Assembly (NCBI GenBank): GCA_945928865.1
Contig: CAMENZ010000001.1
Location: forward strand, 248,001-312,000
Length of the DNA: 64,000 bases
Direction: 5' to 3'
Origin: an uncultured Clostridia bacterium
GTDB taxonomy: Bacteria; Bacillota; Clostridia; Peptostreptococcales; Anaerovoracaceae
Position 1 is the stretch's first letter. Each line of letters begins with the position of its first letter. The notes beneath the pieces are model-generated. The model was not told the origin of the DNA. It ran no database searches and worked only from the letters and a program-made list of their open reading frames with translations. Of the stretch, positions 11,501-18,658 are shown one piece after another. Both the position numbers and the translations under genes were made by a program.

Positions 11501-12425
11501 TTTAAATATTAAGGATAAGAATTATAAATTTACTCATGGAACCTTTGCTATACCTGAATTTGGGACATCCTTTACAAGGCAGATGTTAGATGATACTCAA
11601 CCGCAGAAATTTGCTGATTTAGTGCGAATTTCAGGATTTTCTCACGGCACAGATGTATGGCTTAATAATGCACAGGACTATATTAAGTCAAAAGTGGCTA
11701 CTATGAGAGAAGTAATTTCTACCAGAGACGACATTATGAACTATTTGATTTTGAAAGGTGTAGATAAGAGTACAGCTTTTAAGATAATGGAGATTGTTAG
11801 AAAGGGTAAAAAGGACTTAAGCGAAGAACAGGTAGCAGTCATGAAGGAGCATAATGTGCCTCAGTGGTATATTGATTCCTGCAATAAGATAAAGTATATG
11901 TTCCCTAGAGCTCATGCAGTAGCTTATACTATGATGAGCTTTAGAATGGCGTGGTTTAAGGTTTATTATCCGGCAGAGTTTTATGCTACATACTTTACTT
12001 CAAAGGCTGCTAATTTCGACTCGGAAACTATTCTTAAGGGGGCTGAGGCGATTTTGGAAAAGATGGAAGAAATAGACCTTAAAGGTAAAAACGCTACGCC
12101 TAAGGAATTAGACGAATATACTGTATATGAAGTAGCTTATGAAGCTTACTGTAGAGGTATGGAATTTACACCTGCCAATTTAACAAAATCTGACTCTCTA
12201 AAATTTTTTGTGGAAGAGGGGAAAATTTTATTGCCTTTTATCGCCATAAAGGGAGTAGGTGAGGCGGCAGCTGTAGGTCTTTATGAAGAGGTAAAAAAGA
12301 AACCTTTCTTTACCATTGAAGAGGCTTTAAGTAGAGCAAAGATAAATAGAACGGCTGCTGAAGGCATGAGACTTCACGGCATATTTGAAGGCTTACCTGA
12401 AACAGACCAGCTCTGTATGTTTTAG
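8526..12425 (+). CDS. polC: DNA polymerase III PolC, exonuclease-less form
   Basis: 1299 residues, the Gram-positive replicative polymerase. In order: an N-terminal region, an OB fold (about 255-350), a PHP domain starting at ELHVH (His367, His369; Asp400-His401), the polymerase core with catalytic Asp827/Asp829 (EPDIDLNF) and Asp952, and a zinc site Cys773/776 plus Cys798/801. PolC usually has about 1430-1450 residues because a DnaQ-like 3'-5' exonuclease is inserted in the PHP domain. Here EGYVLDD (from 431) is followed after only about 17 residues by NHIIILAK (455), and no DxETTG motif exists anywhere. The frame is intact, so this looks like genuine domain absence. The gene is coupled to ispG by an ATGA overlap. 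Confidence 0.95.
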   Translation: MKGLINQVLDYDEVSKNIDKDRFKYTLGVAKMAADTKTLKLPIKLNFIMPLKAVDRLEALVINKVAEIKTIEFQFQYEDVILSDEEIVRLYIPYMHKELNGDYLYLTKTMKDNQVLSEDGIVKIHILGRLASEQLNRNVKDRLEQILKEKFNRDIKLLFENDEAIYGEKASEFAKSESEEIKNIVNEYKEELKVLAEQNAKNNKANVGEDLKTVPKSREWLEYNKKRNAAKRKMDLAAEGNKLMGGGVDGEKTVELRNITPELGQVIIEGVLFAKDSMTIKTGNVLAKLQITDHKTTILVKAFLSKPKWEELDKLLNKGDSLRIQGEAQFDTFDHMNTVMFTAIEKLDSLNSQRKDNCEIGKRVELHVHTKMSSMDGLNETAQVVKKSAMWGHKAVAITDHGVVQAFPDAAKEAGNQAKAGRPIKIIYGLEGYVLDDRGLIDEEGNIDYKAKGTNHIIILAKSQEGLKNIYKLVSYSHLNYFYHKPRIPWSVLEKHREGLIIGSACEAGEVYQSLISYTWTNRYGRHIKDALDMAEIEKIASRYDYLEIQPTMNNRFMLERDYYFQGKKIETDEDLQRVNQAIVDLGAKLGKPVLATTDAHYGEPDDALYRNILMAGQGYKDAENGQGLYMKTTDEMLSEFSYLGEEKAIEVVITNTNKIADMVEENILPVPKGKFPPKIEGDKEILRKSCMEKAYEMYGNPLPEPIGERLEKELSSIINNGYAVMYVSAQMLVQKSLRDGYLVGSRGSVGSSFAATMAGITEVNPLEPHYICPECKHLEWGDMEEFDCGIDMPPKNCPVCGHPMKRDGYTIPFATFLGFDGDKEPDIDLNFAGEYQPIAHKYVGEIFGEKNVYKAGTVGSVADKTAYGYVMKYFEERQIPVNKYDVYRLAEGCTGVKKTTGQHPGGIVIVPDDHEIYEFCPVQRPANDTTSDIVTTHFDYHKIDENLLKLDILGHDVPQMIRQLQDMTGVDPLTIDLTDRNVLSIFNGIDALNIKDKNYKFTHGTFAIPEFGTSFTRQMLDDTQPQKFADLVRISGFSHGTDVWLNNAQDYIKSKVATMREVISTRDDIMNYLILKGVDKSTAFKIMEIVRKGKKDLSEEQVAVMKEHNVPQWYIDSCNKIKYMFPRAHAVAYTMMSFRMAWFKVYYPAEFYATYFTSKAANFDSETILKGAEAILEKMEEIDLKGKNATPKELDEYTVYEVAYEAYCRGMEFTPANLTKSDSLKFFVEEGKILLPFIAIKGVGEAAAVGLYEEVKKKPFFTIEEALSRAKINRTAAEGMRLHGIFEGLPETDQLCMF

Positions 12426-12508
12426 GGTTAATAATTGAGCAGCTATGAGTTAAATGAGCTTGTGTAAAATGAAAAAATATGAAATAAATGTTATTTTCAT
12501 AAAAAGGC

Positions 12509-12537
12509 GTGAAACTTTCTGAAAACTATGGTATAAT
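12509..12537 (+). promoter_or_regulatory. Extended -10 promoter of the CarD-like gene, with a CodY-like box
   Basis: TATAAT at 12532-12537 preceded by TGG (12529-12531) makes an extended -10; GTGAAA at 12509-12514 is the -35 with 17-base spacing. AACTTTCTGAAAACT at 12513-12527 matches 13 of 15 positions of the known CodY box (AATTTTCWGAAAATT) and fills the -35/-10 interval, where a bound repressor would block polymerase. Confidence 0.6.
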
Positions 12538-12588
12538 GGATAATAAGTATAAGTTATTTTCTTCGTAGTCAGAAAAGAGGACAGTTAA

Positions 12589-13095
12589 ATGTATAAGATC
12601 GGTGATGTAGTTATTTATGGAACTGAGGGCATCTGTAAGATTAAAGATATTACAGAAAAACGCTTTGAAGGCAACAAAATTGAATACTATATTTTATGTC
12701 CTTTAAAAAAAGCGGGAGAAACTGTCTATGTTCCATGTAGAAACGAAAAAATTATGAGTAAGATGAGGGCTGTTTTAACAGAAGATGGCGCCAATCAGCT
12801 CTTAAATAAGATTCCTGTTGCTGAGGAAATGTGGATTGAAAATGAGAGAGAAAGACAGAGAGCCTATAAAGATATTTTACTTTATGGCACAAGTGAAGAT
12901 TTGATGATTATGGCTAAAAACCTTCATTTACATCAGGAAAGACAGGAAGAACGTGGAAAAAAACTCCATGTAGCAGACGAAAGATTTCTGAAAGATGCAG
13001 AAAAAATGCTGATAGATGAACTCGCATATGCTTTAGGAGTATCTACTTCGGAAGCATGGGAAATGGTTAGTAGTCATAGGCATATTCATCAATAG
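12589..13095 (+). CDS. CarD-family transcription regulator
   Basis: 168 residues. The N-terminal 60-70 residues (GDVVIYGTEGICKI, then YVPCRNEKI) match the Tudor-like RNA-polymerase-interacting domain of CarD/CdnL/TRCF; the rest is a charged helical domain typical of the DNA-binding half. CarD proteins bind the polymerase beta subunit and stabilise open complexes, often at stable-RNA promoters. The gene has its own extended -10 promoter and is closed by a terminator, so it is a single-gene unit. Confidence 0.85.
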   Translation: MYKIGDVVIYGTEGICKIKDITEKRFEGNKIEYYILCPLKKAGETVYVPCRNEKIMSKMRAVLTEDGANQLLNKIPVAEEMWIENERERQRAYKDILLYGTSEDLMIMAKNLHLHQERQEERGKKLHVADERFLKDAEKMLIDELAYALGVSTSEAWEMVSSHRHIHQ

Positions 13096-13120
13096 GACTT
13101 TAAGTGTTAAAAATTAAAAT

Positions 13121-13163
13121 CATAGCTATTTAGGCGATAGGCTCTAAAAGCTATGGTTTTTTT
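13121..13163 (+). terminator. Terminator after the CarD-like gene
   Basis: CATAGCT (13121-13127) pairs with AGCTATG (13149-13155), with further partial pairing inside, followed by seven T residues at 13157-13163. It separates the CarD-like gene from the convergent hxlR-type gene. Confidence 0.7.
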
Positions 13164-13352
13164 ATATAATAGTTTGCAAACTCCGGATTATTTATGTGGA
13201 TTTTTCAGTATAATTGCATATAAACTACACTGAATAAAAGCAAAAACTTCGTTTTTTCAGTATATATTATCGTTATGTACAGAATTATTGTCTTGAATTG
13301 TCACAGGTTCAGATATGTATTCTAAAAATTGTATAAGTGATAGACTTGTTCC

Positions 13353-13682
13353 TTAAAAGAACATTTCACCCCAATCAGACAGTTGATTAAGAACAGGTAT
13401 TATTTTGTCACAAATTTCGGTGGTTGAATATTCAACTTTTACAGGCACAGATAGATATTCTTTTCTGGTAATCAGCTTATCGGATTCCAGCTCCTGAAGG
13501 GCTTTGGCAAGGCTGGCATTAGAAATACCGTCTAATTTGCGTTTTAATTCATTGTAGCGTAAAGCACCTTTATTATTCAAAGCGCAGAGAATTTGTACTT
13601 TCCATTTCCCGCCTATTTTAGACATTGCCATATTGAGGGGGCATTTTTCCATACAAGGACAATTATAGTGGGTTGCAATCAT
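13353..13682 (-). CDS. HxlR-family winged-helix regulator
   Basis: 109 residues of the HxlR/MarR-like dimeric DNA-binding family (GGKWKVQILCAL, then LRYNELKRKLDGIS as the recognition region). The N-terminus holds three cysteines, Cys8, Cys10 and Cys14 (CPCMEKCPL). The cysteine near residue 14 is the redox-sensing one in characterised relatives such as HypR, so electrophile or disulfide sensing is plausible. It is divergent from a LysE-type exporter; three palindromes lie between them. AGAGG precedes the ATG. Confidence 0.88.
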   Translation of the reverse strand: MIATHYNCPCMEKCPLNMAMSKIGGKWKVQILCALNNKGALRYNELKRKLDGISNASLAKALQELESDKLITRKEYLSVPVKVEYSTTEICDKIIPVLNQLSDWGEMFF

Positions 13683-13713
13683 GATTTACCTCTTAATAGT
13701 TAAATATATAATT

Positions 13714-13804
13714 TTCACTAAGTAAATTTTAATTGACTTAGTAAATAAATTTTGCCTTATTGACTGTAAAATGTATTTAATGTAAACTTATTATACTAAG
13801 TAAA
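13714..13804. promoter_or_regulatory. Three operator palindromes between hxlR-type gene and LysE-type exporter
   Basis: Three 13-base sites each match the palindrome TTTACTWAGTAAA in 12 of 13 positions: 13714-13726, 13733-13745 and 13792-13804. The first two centres are 19 bp apart, about two helical turns. A candidate exporter promoter is TTGACT (13760-13765), 17 bases, TAAACT (13783-13788); site three covers its expected start point. Sites one and two lie upstream of the regulator gene, where they would allow autorepression. That the HxlR protein binds them is inference from position and symmetry. Confidence 0.65.
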
Positions 13805-13883
13805 TAAAGTAGAGTAAAGGGAAATTTATTATTTAGGCAGATTTTATTTTATAAGCTATGAAAGATTTTATTACGGAGGGGAC

Positions 13884-14507
13884 ATGGAATATATTATTCA
13901 GGGATTTTTAATAGGTTTAGCTTATGTAGCTCCTATAGGAACACAAAATTTATTTGTAATCAATACCGCTCTTACTCAATCAAGAAAACGAGTATTTGTT
14001 ACTGCTTTAATTGTGGCTTTTTTTGATGTGACTTTATCAGTAGGTTGTTTTTATGGAATAGGTGCGATTATGAGTGCATCTATATGGATAGAACTTTTAG
14101 TTGTATTGGTCGGTTCTTTGGTTGTAATTTGGATAGGAATAGGTTTAGTTCGGGCTCATGATACAATGGATAATTCCATAAATACTGATATACCTGTCAA
14201 AAAAATTATAGCTACCGCTTGCGTAGTTACATGGTTCAACCCTCAGGCGATAATAGACGGCACAATGCTTTTGGGTTCATCTAAGGCAGCAGTACCGGAA
14301 GAATATGGTACCTTGTTTATAATTGGCTGTACTATGGCATCGGTGTTTTGGTGGTTTGGAATGTCCATGGTTGTAAATCTCTTTAGCGCAAAGGTTACTG
14401 ACAAAGCCCTTAGAGTAATAAATGTAGTTTGTGGAATTTTCATAATAATTTATGGCTTAAAACTTCTTTATAGTGGTGTAACTATAGCCGGAGAGTATTT
14501 TAGATAA
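13884..14507 (+). CDS. LysE/RhtB-type amino acid exporter
   Basis: 207 residues with about six membrane segments. The N-terminal APIGTQNLFVINTAL is the LysE/ArgO signature; related proteins export lysine, arginine or other small amino acids. WFNPQAIIDG in the middle is also conserved in ArgO-like members. A strong GGAGGGG site precedes ATG 13884. It is transcribed away from the HxlR regulator and is the likely target of that repressor, so the exported compound may be the signal or a toxic analogue. The substrate is not certain. Confidence 0.85.
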   Translation: MEYIIQGFLIGLAYVAPIGTQNLFVINTALTQSRKRVFVTALIVAFFDVTLSVGCFYGIGAIMSASIWIELLVVLVGSLVVIWIGIGLVRAHDTMDNSINTDIPVKKIIATACVVTWFNPQAIIDGTMLLGSSKAAVPEEYGTLFIIGCTMASVFWWFGMSMVVNLFSAKVTDKALRVINVVCGIFIIIYGLKLLYSGVTIAGEYFR

Positions 14508-14549
14508 AATAACATGAATTGTGCTTTTAATAAATTATCCTTAAAGATT

Positions 14550-14586
14550 AGGACTTGAAGGGTAAATTACCGGAGAGTCTTTTTTC
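14550..14586 (+). terminator. Terminator after the LysE-type exporter
   Basis: AGGACT (14550-14555) pairs imperfectly with AGTCTT (14576-14581), with an inner GGT/ACC pairing, followed by a T run and then CGATTTTTT. The same layout and 3' CGATTTT tail recur at 24698-24740. Confidence 0.55.
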
Positions 14587-14858
14587 GATTTTTTAAATTG
14601 TAGTTGAGTAATGTGTTGAATAGAATCACAATTTGCCGTTATTGTCGGATTTTAGGTCGAAATCTGTAGTATGCTTTTTAAGATAATTGTTAAATTTCAC
14701 TATTTTTAATGGGCAATGTATAATGAGGCAGAAAATATGTTGATATTATTATCCACCGAATAAAATTTTTAAAAAAAATAAAAAAAATGTCTGATTTCGA
14801 CTTTCTGAAACGATATATATAGTGAGGGATTAAAATATAGTCTTTATGAGGTGGAGGT

Positions 14859-14882
14859 ATGGATGCTAAATTGAGAGGATAG
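14859..14882 (+). CDS. Seven-codon leader-like open frame
   Basis: ATG 14859 to TAG 14882 encodes MDAKLRG and is preceded by an excellent GTGGAGGT ribosome site, better than that of the gene downstream. It could be a leader peptide coupling translation to the secreted-protein gene, or the stub of a deleted gene. Only the start signal supports it. Confidence 0.25.
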   Translation: MDAKLRG

Positions 14883-14935
14883 TAAGTTTGGTATTTATAA
14901 AAGGCGTACGAAAAAATATTATAGCAAGGAAGGAA

Positions 14936-15805
14936 ATGAAAAAAATGAAGAGATTTATGTGTTCTTTATTAATTATTATGATATTAATACCTAATACAAC
15001 AGCTTATGCTATAAATAAAAAATATAGTTTAAATAGTGAGATTGCAGATATAGAAAATTACAAAATAAATTCGGGAGAACTGTTTGATAAGGAGTTTTTT
15101 GAAAAAACAATTCATTATTCAAATATTGGAAAAGTAAAAGGAATGAGTTTAAAATTGGATCTTCCACATGAGTATAAGTTAATTATGGATTATGATTTTG
15201 AAGATGAATTTGAACAATATGATTGTGGTTGTATTTTTGTAATTAATCAGAATAACGAAATTATTTATACAATAGAACCACCTAAATTGTTATTTAAAAA
15301 TAAGTCTTTAGACTCAGACTATAAAGTTATGGTATCAGGGAAAGAACTAAACATTTGTTCAATAAAAGATTCGTTATATTGTGATGAAATTGTATTAAAA
15401 GCAAAAAGTGTAATTTATAAAAAAAGTAGTAAGAATTTTATAAATAATCCTAAAACAAGACAAAATTTAGATATAATGTTAAAAGACATTCAATCACAAC
15501 AGCATAATACATCTCCATCTGGTTTAACGATTATTAGCTTAGCAATAAGTTTATTATCAATTCCTCCATTTGACGTAGTTATATCGGCGCTACATGAGAG
15601 TGATGAAATTTTTATAAATAAAGAAGAAAGATTTTATAGTCAACTGGTTTCAGCATTTGGAGCGGGAGTACAAATAAATGATAGATGGAGAGATGTAATT
15701 AGTGTTAATGTACATATGAACGCAAAAGGGGTTTATCGTGGGAAACAAGTTGGGTATGTATATAGCGCTATGAACACTACAAGAGATGATTATGTCTTAG
15801 CGTGA
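14936..15805 (+). CDS. Secreted protein of unknown function
   Basis: I do not recognise this 289-residue protein. It starts at ATG 14936 behind AAGGAAGG with a clear signal peptide (MKKMKRF, a hydrophobic core, then TTAYA before the likely cut near residue 25). The mature part is charged, with two close cysteines in a YDCGC motif, a hydrophobic helix-like patch around SGLTIISLAISLLSIPPF, and a C-terminal segment containing GAGVQINDRWRDVISV. Codon use is markedly more AT-rich than in flanking core genes. It is followed 20 bases later by a small membrane-anchored protein on the same strand, with which it probably forms a unit. An exported effector with a partner is one possibility, unproven. 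Confidence 0.6.
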   Translation: MKKMKRFMCSLLIIMILIPNTTAYAINKKYSLNSEIADIENYKINSGELFDKEFFEKTIHYSNIGKVKGMSLKLDLPHEYKLIMDYDFEDEFEQYDCGCIFVINQNNEIIYTIEPPKLLFKNKSLDSDYKVMVSGKELNICSIKDSLYCDEIVLKAKSVIYKKSSKNFINNPKTRQNLDIMLKDIQSQQHNTSPSGLTIISLAISLLSIPPFDVVISALHESDEIFINKEERFYSQLVSAFGAGVQINDRWRDVISVNVHMNAKGVYRGKQVGYVYSAMNTTRDDYVLA

Positions 15806-15825
15806 ATGAATAGAGGTGAATTAAG

Positions 15826-16380
15826 GTGAGTAAAAAAATAACTAAATCTGTTGTTATCGTTATATTGACGGTTTTATTATGTTTTTGTTTATTCGAAATA
15901 ATAAAATCCATTCGTTACATGAACAGCTTATTCTCATCAGAAGTGCAGCATTTGCAAAATTCTTATATGGTAGCCGGCAAGTTGTTGAAGGAAAATTCCA
16001 ACATGACGGAAGCAGAAAAACAAGAAATTATAATTAACTTGGGTAAAGAAACTCTACCCGCAACTGAGATTTTTCATTCAAAAATTAATGTGCCATTATT
16101 ATATAATAAGTTTTGTAAGCCTAGATTGAATCATTTATCATTTTCTTGGGCATTTTATTTAACAACTCATGAAACAATGAGCAAAGACGAAATTGATAAG
16201 GCTGAGGAACTTATTCTGTATATAAGTAATAAGTTGCATGAAAAAGACTTGTTTGGCGAGAATAAAAAATTGCACAGCGGGGCAGATTATATTTATAACT
16301 TTGGAACTGATACAAAAAAATTTGCTGAAGTTTTAGAAGATATAAATAATAGATGTGATGAATACTTGAGAAAAAATTGA
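15826..16380 (+). CDS. Membrane-anchored protein of unknown function
   Basis: 184 residues starting at GTG 15826, with AGAGGTG seven bases upstream. One N-terminal hydrophobic segment (about residues 8-28) acts as a signal anchor; the rest is a helical, lysine/glutamate-rich extracytoplasmic domain (NMTEAEKQEII, ETMSKDEIDKAEELI). No family recognised. Its closeness to the upstream secreted protein, shared strand and shared AT-rich codon use suggest an acquired two-gene unit, possibly secreted protein plus membrane partner. Confidence 0.6.
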   Translation: MSKKITKSVVIVILTVLLCFCLFEIIKSIRYMNSLFSSEVQHLQNSYMVAGKLLKENSNMTEAEKQEIIINLGKETLPATEIFHSKINVPLLYNKFCKPRLNHLSFSWAFYLTTHETMSKDEIDKAEELILYISNKLHEKDLFGENKKLHSGADYIYNFGTDTKKFAEVLEDINNRCDEYLRKN

Positions 16381-16431
16381 TGAGTTTATTTTAATTTTAT
16401 TTATATATGTGGGTTAAAATATAGTGCAAAA

Positions 16432-16474
16432 CACCTCCGGATTTGATATAATTTAGAAAGTAAATTCGGAGGTG
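16432..16474 (+). promoter_or_regulatory. Inverted repeat around the sigma-factor promoter that includes its ribosome site
   Basis: CACCTCCGGATTT (16432-16444) and AAATTCGGAGGTG (16462-16474) are reverse complements with one G-T pair, separated by 17 bases. The right arm contains the ribosome-binding GGAGGTG of the sigma gene; the left arm is its complement. A TGATATAAT extended -10 (TATAAT 16447-16452) lies in the loop, so a transcript from it lacks the left arm. A transcript starting upstream would fold and hide the ribosome site. Confidence 0.65.
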
Positions 16475-16481
16475 AACTGTA

Positions 16482-17006
16482 TTGATAATGTTTTTACAAG
16501 TATATTCTGCGGTACAGGACAATCCTATATTAGTGAAATTGGTTATGAAATACTGGGATAAAATGGTGAGATATGCAGAACATATTTTGAAAGATAGACA
16601 GGATGCAGAAGATGTGGTACAGAGTACTTTTTTAACCTTTATGGAAATTTTTGACAAATATAGAAATCTGAGTGAGGAACAGTTGGAAACCGCTATTTTT
16701 TTAATTACTCGCAGGAAGGCCTTGGATTTATATCGTAGGAATAAGGTTAGAAGGCATTTGAATTTAGAGGAAGTGGAGAATTTTGCAGTTCAAGTAGATG
16801 AAGGGAATTCTATAGCTCATGTTATTTCCAAATTATCAGAAGAGGAACGCAGCCTTATATTATTGCACTATGATGTGGGGTTAAGTTTGAAAGAAATTGC
16901 CAAGACAATGGGGCTGAGCTATGCTGTAGTTCAAAAGCGTTTTAACAGAGCGAAACAAAAGATTAAACTGTATGTAGAGGCAGATGTAAATGATAGAAGT
17001 AAATGA
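16482..17006 (+). CDS. ECF-type RNA polymerase sigma factor
   Basis: 174 residues with sigma region 2 (about 27-60: VRYAEHILKDRQDAEDVVQ) and region 4 (about 120-165: LSEEERSLILLHYDVGLSL, then a helix-turn-helix ending VVQKRFNRAKQKIK). TTG 16482 is favoured over ATG 16488 because GGAGGT at 16468-16473 is eight bases from TTG and fourteen from ATG. It overlaps by 17 bases a small membrane protein resembling the front half of an anti-sigma factor, the usual pairing. The strong inverted repeat in front suggests conditional expression. Confidence 0.88.
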   Translation: MIMFLQVYSAVQDNPILVKLVMKYWDKMVRYAEHILKDRQDAEDVVQSTFLTFMEIFDKYRNLSEEQLETAIFLITRRKALDLYRRNKVRRHLNLEEVENFAVQVDEGNSIAHVISKLSEEERSLILLHYDVGLSLKEIAKTMGLSYAVVQKRFNRAKQKIKLYVEADVNDRSK

Positions 17007-17283
17007 CAATACCATAAGTCAGGGAGCTAGTGAATACAGAAAAGTTATGTATAAGGCTTTTAATGAGATATATGACACAAAATCAGAAAATAGGATTTAT
17101 TTTGACAATATTACAAATAAGTTGACCGATTTACATAAAAAGAGAAAAAAGAAGTTTTTGATTTTGAAAAAAGTGGCGGTGGTACTTCTATGTTTATTTG
17201 TAAGTATGGGTTCTGTTCTTGCTTTTAGCCAAGAGGTAAGAGTTTTTGCTGCATATTGGTTTAGAGGAGTATTTAAAGGTTAA
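16990..17283 (+). pseudogene. Truncated anti-sigma-like membrane protein
   Basis: 97 residues: a cytoplasmic N-terminal part (about 1-57, with an EYRKVMYKAFNEIYD motif like anti-sigma partners of ECF factors), then one membrane segment (about 58-80) and only about 15 residues outside before TAA. Family members usually carry a DUF4367- or DUF4179-type extracellular domain of 150 or more residues. In the next frame an open stretch from about 17277 to 17427 encodes SYYDKRIGLYL and DINGKTGVYNW, which resembles a fragment of such a domain. I infer internal deletion plus frameshift. The remaining protein may still bind the sigma factor. Confidence 0.5.
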
Positions 17284-17414
17284 TAATATATTCTTATTAC
17301 GACAAAAGAATAGGTCTATATTTACAGCGAAATAGAAAAGGTGCAGATATAAATGTCATAATCGACATTAATGGCAAAACAGGTGTTTATAATTGGTTAT
17401 TTATGCCATTAAAA

Positions 17415-17446
17415 TTAAAGCCCCGAACTTAGGTTCGGGGCTTTAA
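17415..17446. terminator. Bidirectional terminator between sigma operon and serA
   Basis: A perfect 14-bp stem: TTAAAGCCCCGAAC (17415-17428) with GTTCGGGGCTTTAA (17433-17446) and a TTAG loop. It lies between convergent genes and is AT-rich at both stem ends, so it can serve both strands. Confidence 0.85.
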
Positions 17447-17450
17447 TTGG

Positions 17451-18599
17451 TTATTTTTCTATGGCCCTATAAGAGATGATCTTAGCTCCAAATTCACCTG
17501 CAAATAGAAGAGCAGGTATGTTATCGCTTAAAACTTCTACTAAAACGAAAGATATACCGTCTGCTCTACGGCTACACATAGCCTTTCCTACTTTGATTTC
17601 AGCATTTGAAAGATGTTCTATGACTTCGGTTATAGGATCCTGCATTTCTTTTACTATTAAGGCAAGACGAATCCCTTTTTCTAAAGATCCCATATCTAAT
17701 TGAGGAAAGTTTACAGAGTTTATTATATTACCGTTTTCCAGATAATCTCTAATTTCATTTACCGCCATCACAGCACAGTTATCTTCAGCTTCTTCCGTTG
17801 AAGCTCCTAAGTGAGGAAGCAATATTATATTTTCACGATTTATAAGGTTATCATTAGGGAAGTCTGTTACATATTTTGCCAATTTACATGATTCTAAAGC
17901 AATAGCTAAGTCCATATCATTTACAATTTTATCTCTTGCAAAGTTAAGAAGGACTGCCTTGTCTTTCATTAAATCAAATAATTCTTTATTAAACATACCT
18001 TTAGTATTATCATTAGCCGGAATATGAAGGCTTATATAATCGCATAGAGGAAGCATTTCTTTTAAATCGGAGTAAACAGGAATACCATCTACATCGGAAA
18101 CAGTATTTCGTTTATAACCTACTACATTCATACCTAAAGCAGAGGCTGCCTTTGCAACTTTAAGTCCGATAGCTCCTAATCCGACTACGCCTAGGGTTTT
18201 GCCCATAATTTCATGTCCTGCGAATTGAGATTTACCTTTTTCTACTTGTTTACTAACATCTTCTGTCAAACCCTTTGCCCATGTAAGTGCTTCAGGCACA
18301 TTTCTAGCAGCTAAAAATAATCCCATGATTACTAATTCTTTTACGGCATTAGCATTGGCACCCGGAGTATTAAATACTACAATACCACTTTCTGCACATC
18401 TATCGATAGGAATGTTATTTACACCTGCTCCGGCACGACCTATAGCTTTTAGCTTATGGGAAAATTCCATTGTCAGCATATCTTGGCTTCTAACTAAAAT
18501 ACCGTCAGCTTCATTTACAGTCTCAGTAATCATATACTCATCAGTAAAATTAGAAAGTCCAACTTTTGAAATTTTGTTCAGGGTTGCTACTTGATACAT
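17451..18599 (-). CDS. serA: D-3-phosphoglycerate dehydrogenase
   Basis: 382 residues of the NAD-dependent 2-hydroxyacid dehydrogenase family. It oxidises 3-phosphoglycerate to 3-phosphohydroxypyruvate, the first step of serine synthesis. The Rossmann motif GVVGLGAIG is central; catalytic residues appear in NFARD (Arg) and LLPHLGAST (His). A C-terminal extension of about 80 residues has an ACT-like look (ADGISFVLVEVL) and may sense serine. AAGGAG precedes the ATG. It is divergent from serC across a palindromic promoter region. Confidence 0.93.
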   Translation of the reverse strand: MYQVATLNKISKVGLSNFTDEYMITETVNEADGILVRSQDMLTMEFSHKLKAIGRAGAGVNNIPIDRCAESGIVVFNTPGANANAVKELVIMGLFLAARNVPEALTWAKGLTEDVSKQVEKGKSQFAGHEIMGKTLGVVGLGAIGLKVAKAASALGMNVVGYKRNTVSDVDGIPVYSDLKEMLPLCDYISLHIPANDNTKGMFNKELFDLMKDKAVLLNFARDKIVNDMDLAIALESCKLAKYVTDFPNDNLINRENIILLPHLGASTEEAEDNCAVMAVNEIRDYLENGNIINSVNFPQLDMGSLEKGIRLALIVKEMQDPITEVIEHLSNAEIKVGKAMCSRRADGISFVLVEVLSDNIPALLFAGEFGAKIISYRAIEK

Positions 18600-18658
18600 A
18601 TCATCTTCTCCTTAAAATACATTAATAAATTTTTTGTAAATTTTTATTAAGATTTAAC

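Larger units (their letters stand above)
14508..14935. other. Intergenic region before the secreted protein gene
   Basis: 428 bp. It holds the terminator of the exporter gene (14550-14586), a promoter candidate TTGTAG (14598-14603), 17 bases, TAGAAT (14621-14626), a second possible -10 TATAAT at 14719-14724, a poly-A-rich stretch near 14765-14790, and a seven-codon open frame at 14859-14882. No RNA family was recognised. Confidence 0.5.

Noticed and set aside
13235..13260. Hairpin AAAAAC-TTC-GTTTTT as the hxlR terminator
   Set aside because: All A-T pairs but one and short; possible, but too weak to list as a terminator.
16447..16452. The -10 in the sigma-gene inverted repeat as a simple housekeeping promoter only
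   Set aside because: The -35 is poor and the flanking 13-base repeat is too exact to ignore, so it was kept as a regulatory element.
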